Shown: positions 56,410 to 64,000 of the stretch, piece by piece
How the letters are laid out: each line of letters starts with the position of its first letter
Numbering within the stretch: the stretch's first letter is position 1
NCBI RefSeq assembly: GCF_009601505.1
Contig: NZ_WITC01000015.1
Span: 21,446 to 85,445 of the forward strand
Origin: Sinorhizobium terangae
GTDB lineage: Bacteria; Pseudomonadota; Alphaproteobacteria; Rhizobiales; Rhizobiaceae
Reading direction: 5' to 3'
Length of the DNA stretch: 64,000 nt
Notes under the pieces: model-generated
Seen by the model: the letters and a program-made list of their open reading frames with translations, nothing else
What the model was told of the DNA's origin: nothing
Database searches by the model: none
Translations under genes and position numbers: made by a program

Positions 56410-57541
56410 ATGCGAAGCGAAATCGAAAACATTGTCGACGAAATCAAGCAGGCCATAAGCCTGCTGAGGAGGCATCTTTGACTGGGACCAGGCGATAAGA
56501 CGACTGGACTGGTTGAACAACAAGGCTGAGGACCCGTCGCTCTGGAACGATGCCGCCGAGGCGCAGAAGCTGATGCGCGAGCGCCAACAGCTCGACGACG
56601 GCATAAACGGCCTGCGCCGGTTCGAGCAACAGCTTAACGACAATATCGAGCTGATCGAACTTGGCGAGGAAGAAGGCGACGCAGCGATCGTCGCGGACGC
56701 CGAAGAAGCGTTGAAACAGCTGCGCAACGAAGCCGCGAAGAAGCAGGTCGAGGCCATGCTTTCGGGCGAGGCGGATCAGAACGACACCTATCTCGAAGTC
56801 CATTCGGGTGCCGGCGGCACGGAAAGCCAGGACTGGGCGAACATGCTGCTGCGCATGTATACCCGCTGGGCCGAGCGCCAGGGCTATAAGGTGGAACTCA
56901 TGGAAATCCAGGACGGGGAAGAGGCCGGCATCAAGTCCGCCACGCTCCTCGTCAAGGGTCACAACGCCTATGGTTGGCTGAAGACGGAGTCGGGCGTGCA
57001 CCGGCTTGTCCGTATCTCGCCCTACGACAGCAATGCCCGGCGGCATACCTCGTTCTCGTCCATCTGGGTCTACCCGGTGGTCGACGATTCGATTCAGATC
57101 GATATCAACGAAGGCGACTGCCGGATCGATACCTACCGTTCTTCGGGCGCCGGTGGCCAGCACGTCAACACGACCGATTCTGCCGTGCGCATTACGCACA
57201 TGCCGAGCGGCATCGTGGTGCAGTGCCAGCAGGAGCGCTCTCAGCACAAGAACCGGGCCAAGGCTTGGGACATGTTGCGCGCGCGGCTCTACGAGGCCGA
57301 GCTCAAGAAGCGCGAGGAAGCGGCGAATGCCGAGGCGGCCTCCAAGACCGATATCGGCTGGGGCCACCAGATCCGTTCCTATGTTCTCCAGCCCTACCAG
57401 CTGGTGAAGGATTTGCGGACGGGCGTCGAGAGCACGAGCCCCGGCGATGTACTCGACGGCGAATTGAACGACTTCATGGAGGCGGCTCTGGCCCACCGTG
57501 TACAGGGCGGCGCGGATGCCGTTGTCGAAGACTTGAGCTAG
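56410..57541 (+). CDS. prfB: Peptide chain release factor 2 (programmed +1 frameshift)
   Basis: 376 residues if frameshifted. Zero-frame ATG 56410 runs 23 codons to the in-frame TGA at 56479; the sequence there is AGGAGGCATCTTTGAC, so the ribosome pauses at TGA, with AGGAGG as an internal Shine-Dalgarno and CTT as slippery codon, and slips to GAC at 56480. This is the classic RF2 autoregulation, since RF2 reads UGA. Then come the catalytic GGQ in [12 protein letters not shown] near 250 and the codon-recognition tripeptide as SPY ([15 protein letters not shown]) rather than SPF. A terminator follows at 57569. Confidence 0.96.
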
Positions 57542-57568
57542 CGCAATCCCAGGAAACTAGACCATTGG

Positions 57569-57600
57569 AGGCCGGGTGCATGCGCCCGGCCTTCTTTATT
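57569..57600 (+). terminator. Intrinsic terminator of prfB
   Basis: AGGCCGGG and CCCGGCCT form an 8-base stem around an 8-base loop, followed by TCTTTATT. It lies 28 bases after the stop. Confidence 0.8.
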
Positions 57601-57609
57601 GTGGCGGTG

Positions 57610-58122
57610 TCAGTTTGTTGCGCGCTCGATCTTGATGTCGCCGACATCATCGATCACCACGGTCCAGGATTCCGGTTCCCTGGCCGAAGGGTCCGTCTTC
57701 AGATAGACGGTTGCGAACATGCCCGGTTGCTCGGTGATTCCGGTCGAAGTTTCCGGCCGGATGTCTGTGACATAGGGCTTCAATGCGGTGAATTCTTCCA
57801 GCTCGGCCGACGAAAGCACTTCAGGACCGGCGGGTGTCGAGGCAACCTGCTGAAGGTGCACTTGAGCGGTGCCGTCGTTCTGGCGAACCGCGATGAGCTT
57901 GTAGTAGCCACGCTTACCGCCAGGTGAGCTTCCCTGGGAACCGGATGCCGCGCCGCCGGCATTTTTCTCCGCACTATCCTGTGAAAGCGCTGCGCCGCTT
58001 TCCTCCCAGTAACCGGTGCTGGTCACAAAGGTAATGTTCGAGGGAAGGATGGGGGATTCTTGCGCCCAGAGGTTGCTTGCGGGCAGGGCGAGGCAAAACG
58101 CGAGAAGCAGGGCTTTATACAT
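57610..58122 (-). CDS. Secreted protein of unknown function
   Basis: 170 residues from ATG 58122, which begins a signal peptide (MYKALLLAFCLALPASNLWAQ); an ATG four codons earlier abuts an AGGAGG. The mature part has a Gly/Ser-rich low-complexity stretch (AGGAASGSQGSSPGGKR near 60-75), then YYKLIAVRQNDGTAQVHLQQV and a C-terminal WTVVIDDVGDIKIERATN. I do not recognise a named family. It could be periplasmic or lipid-associated. It converges on prfB. Confidence 0.72.
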   Translation of the reverse strand: MYKALLLAFCLALPASNLWAQESPILPSNITFVTSTGYWEESGAALSQDSAEKNAGGAASGSQGSSPGGKRGYYKLIAVRQNDGTAQVHLQQVASTPAGPEVLSSAELEEFTALKPYVTDIRPETSTGITEQPGMFATVYLKTDPSAREPESWTVVIDDVGDIKIERATN

Positions 58123-58212
58123 CGGTCGACGCATCCTCCTGAAATGCCTGAACGGCGGGGGCCGGCGGCTACCGTTTTGAACCATATCACATTGGTCTTG
58201 CAACGTGTGATT

Positions 58213-58986
58213 TCAATTGGAGAATTGCTCTGCAAGAATGCGATCGGACCAGGAATGGTCCGGATCGGAGAGGATCCGGGCGGTCAGCTTTTCGGATTCG
58301 GCGATGCGAACCTTGACGACCGACTTCACCTCCTGGTGATCGGCGACCGCGTTGACCGGTCGCTTGTCCGCCTCGAGGATCTCGATCTCGACGGTGACGT
58401 GATTGGGCAGCAGCGCGCCGCGCCAACGCCGTGGGCGGAACGGGCTGACGGGCGTGAGCGCCAGCAGTGGTGCTTCGAGCGGCAGGATCGGGCCGTGCGC
58501 GGAGAGGTTGTATGCCGTCGAGCCGGCCGGCGTCGCCAGGAGAAGGCCGTCGCAGGTCAGTTCCTCAAGCCTCGTCTTGCCGTCGATGATGACCTTCAGT
58601 TTGGCGGCCTGATAGGATTGGCGAAACAGATAGACTTCGTTGATCGCCAATGCCGTGAATATGTTGCCGTTGACGTCCGTTGTCTGCATCTCCAGGGGGT
58701 GAAAGGCATTCTCGACAGCTTTTTCGATGCGGCGATGCAGGTTTTCCGTGCTGTAGCGGTTCATCAGAAAGCCCACCGAGCCGCGGTTCATGCCATAGAC
58801 GAGTTTGCCGGAGTTCATCGTCTTGTGCAGCGTATGCAGCATGAAGCCGTCACCGCCGAGTGCGACGATCACGTCGGCCTCGTCCGCTTCGTGATTGCCA
58901 TAAATGGCCTTGAGATCCTTGGCCGCCTTTTGCGCCTCTTCTGCCGAGGAGGCGAGGAAGGCGAGTGTGTTGAACTTGCGGGCCAT
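58213..58986 (-). CDS. nadK: NAD kinase
   Basis: 257 residues from ATG 58986; an upstream extension lacks a ribosome site. The NAD kinase motif VALGGDGFMLHTLH near 40 (GGDG), MNRGSVGFLMNRYS near 66 and the second substrate site LATPAGSTAYNLSAHGPILPL near 148 are all present. It makes NADP from NAD. It is divergent from the tRNA-Thr gene at 59141. Confidence 0.95.
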   Translation of the reverse strand: MARKFNTLAFLASSAEEAQKAAKDLKAIYGNHEADEADVIVALGGDGFMLHTLHKTMNSGKLVYGMNRGSVGFLMNRYSTENLHRRIEKAVENAFHPLEMQTTDVNGNIFTALAINEVYLFRQSYQAAKLKVIIDGKTRLEELTCDGLLLATPAGSTAYNLSAHGPILPLEAPLLALTPVSPFRPRRWRGALLPNHVTVEIEILEADKRPVNAVADHQEVKSVVKVRIAESEKLTARILSDPDHSWSDRILAEQFSN

Positions 58987-59094
58987 AAGACTCAGTCCGT
59001 CATCGTGAAAGGGCAGGGCGGTCGGGTTGCTAATCCCATTTTCTGGCACGGCCTCGTCGTGAACGCACCCGAAAAATTGGGAGAAGCCGCATTT

Positions 59095-59123
59095 TTGCTT
59101 TACACGGAATCAGAATATGATAA
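59095..59123 (+). promoter_or_regulatory. Putative promoter of tRNA-Thr
   Basis: TTGCTT at 59095 and TGATAA at 59118 are 17 bases apart, 17 bases before the tRNA. An overlapping TATGAT at 59116 is an alternative -10 with shorter spacing. Confidence 0.5.
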
Positions 59124-59140
59124 CTCCCAGCGCGGAAAGT

Positions 59141-59216
59141 GCCCTTATAGCTCAGTTGGTAGAGCGGCTGATTTGTAATCAGTAGGTCGGGAGTTCGAGT
59201 CTCTCTGGGGGCACCA
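59141..59216 (+). tRNA. tRNA-Thr (anticodon TGT)
   Basis: 76 bases including an encoded CCA. Acceptor stem GCCCTTA pairs with the 3' strand ahead of the ACCA end, allowing wobble/mismatch; D-arm AGCTCAGTTGGTAGAGC; anticodon loop TTTGTAA with TGT; T-arm with GTTCGAGTC. It is read as threonine from the anticodon. Confidence 0.95.
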
Positions 59217-59251
59217 TTTTTTTCAACGGCTTAGCCGTATTCCCCATACAT

Positions 59252-60202
59252 TCACTTTCCGATCAGGTCGAACGATGCCGCCGGTCTCGGGTCGAACTCG
59301 ACGCAGCGCGCCATGGCGGTGAACAGGTTTTCGGCGAGATAGTCGATCAGGGCGCGCGTTGCGGGCAGCAGACCGCGGCGAGAGGGGAAAACGAGGTGGA
59401 CCATGACATCGCCCGACGTCCATTCCGGCAGGACCGGAACGAGGACGCCGGTGCGGAAGGCGCGTTCGCAGATGTGGTCCGGCAATAGCGCAATTCCCAT
59501 ACCCTCGATCGCGGCGCGTTCAAGAATGAGGAAGTCGCTGCAGCCGATGATCGGCCGGTGTCCAATTTCGATTGTGGTTCCGTCAGTATGACGCAGCCGC
59601 CAGGTGTCGTTGGTATGGTGCTCGTTCGTCGAAAGCGTCGGCATCTCGGCAAGATTGTCGACGGTGATGCCATTGAGACGGGCGAGAAGCGTCGGGCTTG
59701 CCGCGAGTCGCTGGCGCACCGTGCCGAACTGGCGCACGATCAATTGACTGTCGGTGTCAAGCTGTTCGCGAGCGCGCAGAGCGACATCGATTCGCTCCTC
59801 GACGAGGTCAAGGCGCCTGTTGGTCGTCGTGATCAGCAAACGAACGCCGGGATATCGGCGATGGAAGCCGGGCAGGATGTCAGCCAGCATCGGCGTGAAG
59901 CCAAATGGGCAACCGAGCCGGACGATCCCCGTCGGCTCGGCACGCACCGCCGCGATTTCGGCCTCGGCCGCCTCGACGCCTTCCAGCAATCCCTGGCAAT
60001 GCTCGTAGAAGACGGTCCCGATTTCGGTCATCCGCAGCTTGCGGGTCGAGCGCTCGAGCAGACGGACGCCAAGTTGCTCTTCCAGGCGCGCGACATGCTT
60101 GCTGAGCTTCGATTTTGGCATGTTCAGGTCTCGCGCTGCCGCGCTGAAGCCATTGTTTCTTACGACGGCCGCGAAGAGCGCGATGTCATTAAGGTCCTGC
60201 AT
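59252..60202 (-). CDS. LysR-family transcriptional regulator
   Basis: 316 residues from ATG 60202, which has GGAGG six bases ahead. N-terminal winged helix (LNDIALFAAVVRNNGFSAAARDLNMPKSKLSKHVARLEEQLGVRLLERSTRKL, residues 4-55) and a periplasmic-binding-protein-like effector domain after about 90. It is divergent from azoR, the usual arrangement of a LysR with its target, and a dyad TGTTTC-N6-GAAACA stands between the two. The effector is unknown, possibly a quinone or nitro/azo compound. Confidence 0.93.
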   Translation of the reverse strand: MQDLNDIALFAAVVRNNGFSAAARDLNMPKSKLSKHVARLEEQLGVRLLERSTRKLRMTEIGTVFYEHCQGLLEGVEAAEAEIAAVRAEPTGIVRLGCPFGFTPMLADILPGFHRRYPGVRLLITTTNRRLDLVEERIDVALRAREQLDTDSQLIVRQFGTVRQRLAASPTLLARLNGITVDNLAEMPTLSTNEHHTNDTWRLRHTDGTTIEIGHRPIIGCSDFLILERAAIEGMGIALLPDHICERAFRTGVLVPVLPEWTSGDVMVHLVFPSRRGLLPATRALIDYLAENLFTAMARCVEFDPRPAASFDLIGK

Positions 60203-60236
60203 TTCCTGCCTCCAAGGCCGTCGTTCCACGAAAGAT

Positions 60237-60254
60237 TGTTTCTATCAGGAAACA
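60237..60254. promoter_or_regulatory. Inverted repeat in the lysR-azoR divergent region
   Basis: TGTTTC, six bases, GAAACA: a perfect 6-6-6 dyad. It lies 35 bases from the lysR start and 84 bases from azoR, a suitable place for the LysR regulator to bind. Confidence 0.6.
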
Positions 60255-60338
60255 GAATGTCAAATATCTGCGCACTTATCCTGCGATTGTTTTCCGATCA
60301 TATGAAGGACACCGCAACGCAACATAAAGGTGCCTCCC

Positions 60339-60959
60339 ATGAAAGTCCTTCATATCGACTCCGGCATTCTCGGAGAACATTCGGTTTCCCGTCGCCTGAC
60401 AGCAGCGATCGTCTCTCAGATCAAGGCCGACCGGCCGGACGCCGAGATCACCTATCGCGACCTGGTGGCCAACGGTGTGCAGCACCTCACCGGCTCGCAG
60501 ATCATGGCCCCGGCCGATCTCGGTGGCGTCGAACCGGCTCTCGCCGCCGACGTTCAGAGCGGTCGCCGGATGCTGGAAGAATTCCTGGCCGCTGACACCG
60601 TCGTGGTCGGTGCGCCGATGTACAACTTCTCCATTCCGAGCCAGCTGAAGGCGTGGATCGATCGGCTCGCCGTCGCCGGCAAGACCTTCCGCTACACCGA
60701 AGCTGGCCCGGAGGGGCTCGCAAAGGGCAAGAAGGTCATCATCGCATCGACCCGCGGCGGACATTATTCCGCTGGCCCGGCTGCAGCCATGGACCATCAG
60801 GAAAGCTACCTGAGGACAGTTTTCGGCTTCTTCGGCATCACCGATGTCGAATTCGTCCGCGCTGAGGGCCTCAACCTCGGCGACGATTCGAAGCAGTTCG
60901 CGATTGCTGAGGCCGAAAAGGCGATCACTGCCGGCAACGTCCTTCGTCTGGCGAGCTAA
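60339..60959 (+). CDS. azoR: FMN-dependent NADH-azoreductase
   Basis: 206 residues from ATG 60339, with AAGGTG seven bases upstream. The flavodoxin-like fold has MKVLHIDSGILGEHSVSRRLTAAIV near 1, GAPMYNFSIPSQLKAWIDRLAVAGKTFRY near 92 and STRGGHYSAGP near 140, typical of the AzoR family. It reduces azo dyes and quinones; the natural role is probably quinone detoxification. A divergent LysR gene precedes it and a strong terminator follows. Confidence 0.95.
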   Translation: MKVLHIDSGILGEHSVSRRLTAAIVSQIKADRPDAEITYRDLVANGVQHLTGSQIMAPADLGGVEPALAADVQSGRRMLEEFLAADTVVVGAPMYNFSIPSQLKAWIDRLAVAGKTFRYTEAGPEGLAKGKKVIIASTRGGHYSAGPAAAMDHQESYLRTVFGFFGITDVEFVRAEGLNLGDDSKQFAIAEAEKAITAGNVLRLAS

Positions 60960-60994
60960 GACGTTCATCTGGACCGTGAGATATCGGTTCGTTG

Positions 60995-61037
60995 CGGAGA
61001 ATGCCGGCTGTGAAAGCAGCCGGCATTCTCCGTTTTT
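60995..61037 (+). terminator. Intrinsic terminator of azoR
   Basis: CGGAGAATGCCGGCTG pairs over 16 bases with its complement around TGAAAG and is followed by five T. The strongest terminator in the window. Confidence 0.93.
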
Positions 61038-61068
61038 ACTGGTCGTCATTTCGCGCTAATATCCACGT

Positions 61069-61341
61069 ATGAAACGTCTGCGCGCGATGCCGATAGCAAC
61101 GCTGTCGCTGGCGGCGATCATGGCCGCCGGAGGTGTTCTCGCGGCCCCGCCTGACGCGCGCTGCACCTGCCGCAACCGTGACGGATCGAAATACGAAATC
61201 GGGCAAACCGCCTGCATCAGGGTCGGCGGCATCTCCTATCTGGCGCGCTGCGAAATGAATCTCAACGTGAGCACCTGGAAGAAGCTGCGTGACGGATGCC
61301 CGACGGCCGAAATCGGACCAGCGGACATGCTCCTCGATTAA
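61069..61341 (+). CDS. Small secreted cysteine-containing protein
   Basis: 90 residues. A signal peptide (RLRAMPIATLSLAAIMAAGGVLAAP) is followed by about 65 mature residues with five cysteines (RCTCRNRDG, QTACIRVGG, ARCEMN, DGCPTAE). Such a pattern suits a disulfide-stabilised periplasmic protein. I recall no name. It lies between azoR and the convergent rlmB, with no obvious operon partner. Confidence 0.72.
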   Translation: MKRLRAMPIATLSLAAIMAAGGVLAAPPDARCTCRNRDGSKYEIGQTACIRVGGISYLARCEMNLNVSTWKKLRDGCPTAEIGPADMLLD

Positions 61342-61347
61342 AGCCGT

Positions 61348-62223
61348 CTAGATCTTCAAGAACTGTCTTGCCGCATACATCGCGATCGCCGCAGCATTCG
61401 AGACGTTGAGCGACTTGATTGCTCCCGGCATGTCGAGCCGGGCAAGCGCCCTTACCGTCTGACGCGTCTTTTGCCGCAACCCCTTGCCCTCCGACCCCAA
61501 TACGAGGGCGATCCTGTTGCCGGCGAATGTACCTTCGAGCGGCTCCGGACCTTCCGAATCGAGACCGATTGTCAGGAAGCCGAGCTTGTGCAGTTCATCG
61601 ATCGCGTCGGCGAGATTGGTGATCTGGATATAAGGGATCAGTTCCAGGGCGCCGGAGGCGGATTTTGCCAGGACGCCCGACTCGGTCGGACTGTGGCGCA
61701 TCGTGGTGATGAGCGCGCCGGCATCGAAGGCGACCGCGGAGCGCATGATCGCCCCGACATTGTGGGGATCGGTCACCTGGTCGAGAACCAGAATCAGCGG
61801 GCAGTCGCGCAGCGCTTCGAGCCTACGGTGCGGCAACGGCCGCGTCTCCAGCATCACGCCCTGGTGGATGGCGTCCGGGCCGAGGATCCTGTCCAGATCC
61901 TGCGGCGTCACGACTTCGGTTGGAAAGGGAAGCGCGGACAGGTCGCCGAGCTCGAGCCGGGCAGCTGCGTTCTGGGTTACAGAGAGGCGAACGATTTTCC
62001 GTTCCGGATTGTCGAGGGCAGCGCGAACCGTATGCAGGCCGTAGAGAAGCACCTGCTCGGGCGCCAGCGCCGGAGGCTTCCAGTCGGCAGGCATCTTCTT
62101 GCGCTTGTCCTGCCGGGGCGTGGGGATCTCGCCGCGCTCGCGCCGGGCGTCGCGGTGGGCGCGCCGGAGATTGGCATAATGGGTGTCCCTGGCGCTCTTG
62201 TCGCCGCTCTTGTCCTTGCTCAT
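61348..62223 (-). CDS. rlmB: 23S rRNA (guanosine-2'-O-)-methyltransferase RlmB
   Basis: 291 residues from ATG 62223; a TTG upstream has no ribosome site. A basic N-terminal tail (about 50 residues), the L30e-like substrate-binding domain (LLYGLHTVRAALDNPERK near 60), then the SpoU methyltransferase with LDQVTDPHNVGAIMRSAVAFDA near 158, LVLGSEGKGLRQ near 240 and MPGAIKSLNVSNAAAIAMY near 263, which form the trefoil knot. It methylates G2251 of 23S rRNA. The gene is divergent from the tRNA-Tyr promoter. Confidence 0.93.
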   Translation of the reverse strand: MSKDKSGDKSARDTHYANLRRAHRDARRERGEIPTPRQDKRKKMPADWKPPALAPEQVLLYGLHTVRAALDNPERKIVRLSVTQNAAARLELGDLSALPFPTEVVTPQDLDRILGPDAIHQGVMLETRPLPHRRLEALRDCPLILVLDQVTDPHNVGAIMRSAVAFDAGALITTMRHSPTESGVLAKSASGALELIPYIQITNLADAIDELHKLGFLTIGLDSEGPEPLEGTFAGNRIALVLGSEGKGLRQKTRQTVRALARLDMPGAIKSLNVSNAAAIAMYAARQFLKI

Positions 62224-62322
62224 GCGCGTCTTATAGTAAGGTTCGGTCGTCGTTGGAAACGCTTTCGGCAATCATCGCCAGCGCCGCAGTGGAGAATTTC
62301 TGAAATTTTGCGTTTCGCCGTG

Positions 62323-62351
62323 TTGACAGGACGAAGGAGGGCGGTCATATA
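62323..62351 (+). promoter_or_regulatory. Sigma-70-type promoter of tRNA-Tyr/tRNA-Gly
   Basis: TTGACA at 62323, exactly 17 bases, then CATATA at 62346: a near-consensus housekeeping promoter. It lies 87 bases before tRNA-Tyr and probably reads through to tRNA-Gly and perhaps tuf. Confidence 0.82.
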
Positions 62352-62437
62352 CCCGGCGCAGATCGCGAGGCGGCAGCAAACGTCGCCGCTTCCTTCACGA
62401 TCTCAAATGCTTGGTCGATTGATCCCGACAGAATAAT

Positions 62438-62522
62438 GGAGGGATGCCCGAGTGGTTAAAGGGGACGGACTGTAAATCCGTTGGCTCAGCCTACGTTGGT
62501 TCAAATCCAACTCCCTCCACCA
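62438..62522 (+). tRNA. tRNA-Tyr (anticodon GTA)
   Basis: 85 bases with a long variable arm, as expected for tRNA-Tyr. Acceptor stem GGAGGGA pairs with TCCCTCC; anticodon loop CTGTAAA with GTA; ACCA end encoded. It is followed after 23 bases by tRNA-Gly. Confidence 0.97.
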
Positions 62523-62545
62523 TTCTGCTTCAGGATCGAAGGCCC

Positions 62546-62619
62546 GCGGGTATAGCTCAATGGTAGAGCAGCAGCCTTCCAAGCTGAATACGCGGGTTCG
62601 ATTCCCGCTACCCGCTCCA
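62546..62619 (+). tRNA. tRNA-Gly (anticodon TCC)
   Basis: 74 bases. Acceptor GCGGGTA pairs with TACCCGC; anticodon loop CTTCCAA with TCC; T-arm with GGTTCGATT; TCCA end encoded. The anticodon stem has one mismatched outer pair. Confidence 0.97.
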
Positions 62620-62882
62620 GCTCATTCCAGCATCGCAAGGTACGGTTCAGACAGCGCTTCAAGTAAACGTCGCATGTCGATGATTGTGCTTGTGTTCGCG
62701 CGCTCGATTTACCGCCGCACTGATATCCGGCACGTCGTTCGATCCTGTGGCGCTGAACGGCTGTGCAGCACCGTCCCGGCGCACACAATTAAGTCTTGCG
62801 CAAATCCCGGGAAACCCTTAAACGGCTCGACAAACCGGCCGAGCCGGCTGATCCATCTTATTTGACCACAGGAAACGTACCC

Positions 62883-64000
<1,118 letters not shown>

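Noticed and set aside
59141..59216. tRNA-Thr as an integration site
   Set aside because: No integrase and no repeat of the 3' end of the tRNA were found downstream; the neighbours are ordinary genes.

Overview
The window looks like core chromosome of an alphaproteobacterium of the order Rhizobiales, most likely Sinorhizobium/Ensifer or a close relative. This rests on high GC, gene order (proS-lolC-lolD-dnaE, divK-pleD-rpmG, NDUFA12-DUF2155-aat-accC-accB-aroQ, rlmB-tRNA-tuf), alphaproteobacterial LexA boxes (GAAC-N7-GAAC) and short palindromic intergenic repeats typical of rhizobia. The organism call is inference; no database search was possible.

Layout. 1-2612: end of proS, then lolC and lolD (lipoprotein export). 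2728-7183: a DUF5680 gene and, divergently, a 28-residue membrane peptide followed by dnaE; each of the first two has its own exact LexA box. 7230-11593: L,D-transpeptidase, dinB with a third LexA box, a GNAT acetyltransferase, a HAD-like protein and DUF3572. 11828-14305: the cell-cycle pair divK-pleD, a candidate structured small RNA, and rpmG. 14399-26105: a long minus-strand run of pyrB, a degenerate pyrC, plsY, dprA, topA, rnr, DUF983, a NUDIX hydrolase and an MFS transporter, several with overlapping starts and stops. 26357-31172: AidB-like acyl-CoA dehydrogenase, then an accessory patch (RTX calcium-binding protein, an unrecognised gene, two tiny membrane proteins) and ruvX.

31325-41952: UPF0173 hydrolase, gatC-gatA, a nucleoside deaminase, a MASE1-type diguanylate cyclase, a YjhX/TopAI-like gene, a DUF3857/transglutaminase-like gene flanked by direct repeats, gatB and two GNATs. 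42061-46119: NDUFA12, DUF2155, aat, accC-accB and aroQ. 46276-57541: DsbA-like protein, aminotransferase, rne, the amidase and PBP1A pair for peptidoglycan, and prfB with a programmed +1 frameshift site. 57610-64000: a secreted protein, nadK, tRNA-Thr, a LysR/azoR divergon, rlmB, tRNA-Tyr, tRNA-Gly and the start of tuf.

Most of the window is housekeeping: translation (proS, gatCAB, prfB, tuf, tRNAs, rpmG, rlmB), DNA replication and repair (dnaE, dinB, topA, dprA), RNA decay (rne, rnr), envelope assembly (lolCD, amidase, PBP1A, L,D-transpeptidase) and precursor supply (pyrB, accBC, aroQ, nadK, plsY). The most notable unexplained signal is the SOS-controlled neighbourhood at 3195-3529, where a 28-residue membrane peptide preceded by a perfect LexA box resembles in size and control the Caulobacter division inhibitor SidA. 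No CRISPR array, prophage, insertion sequence or integrase was seen.
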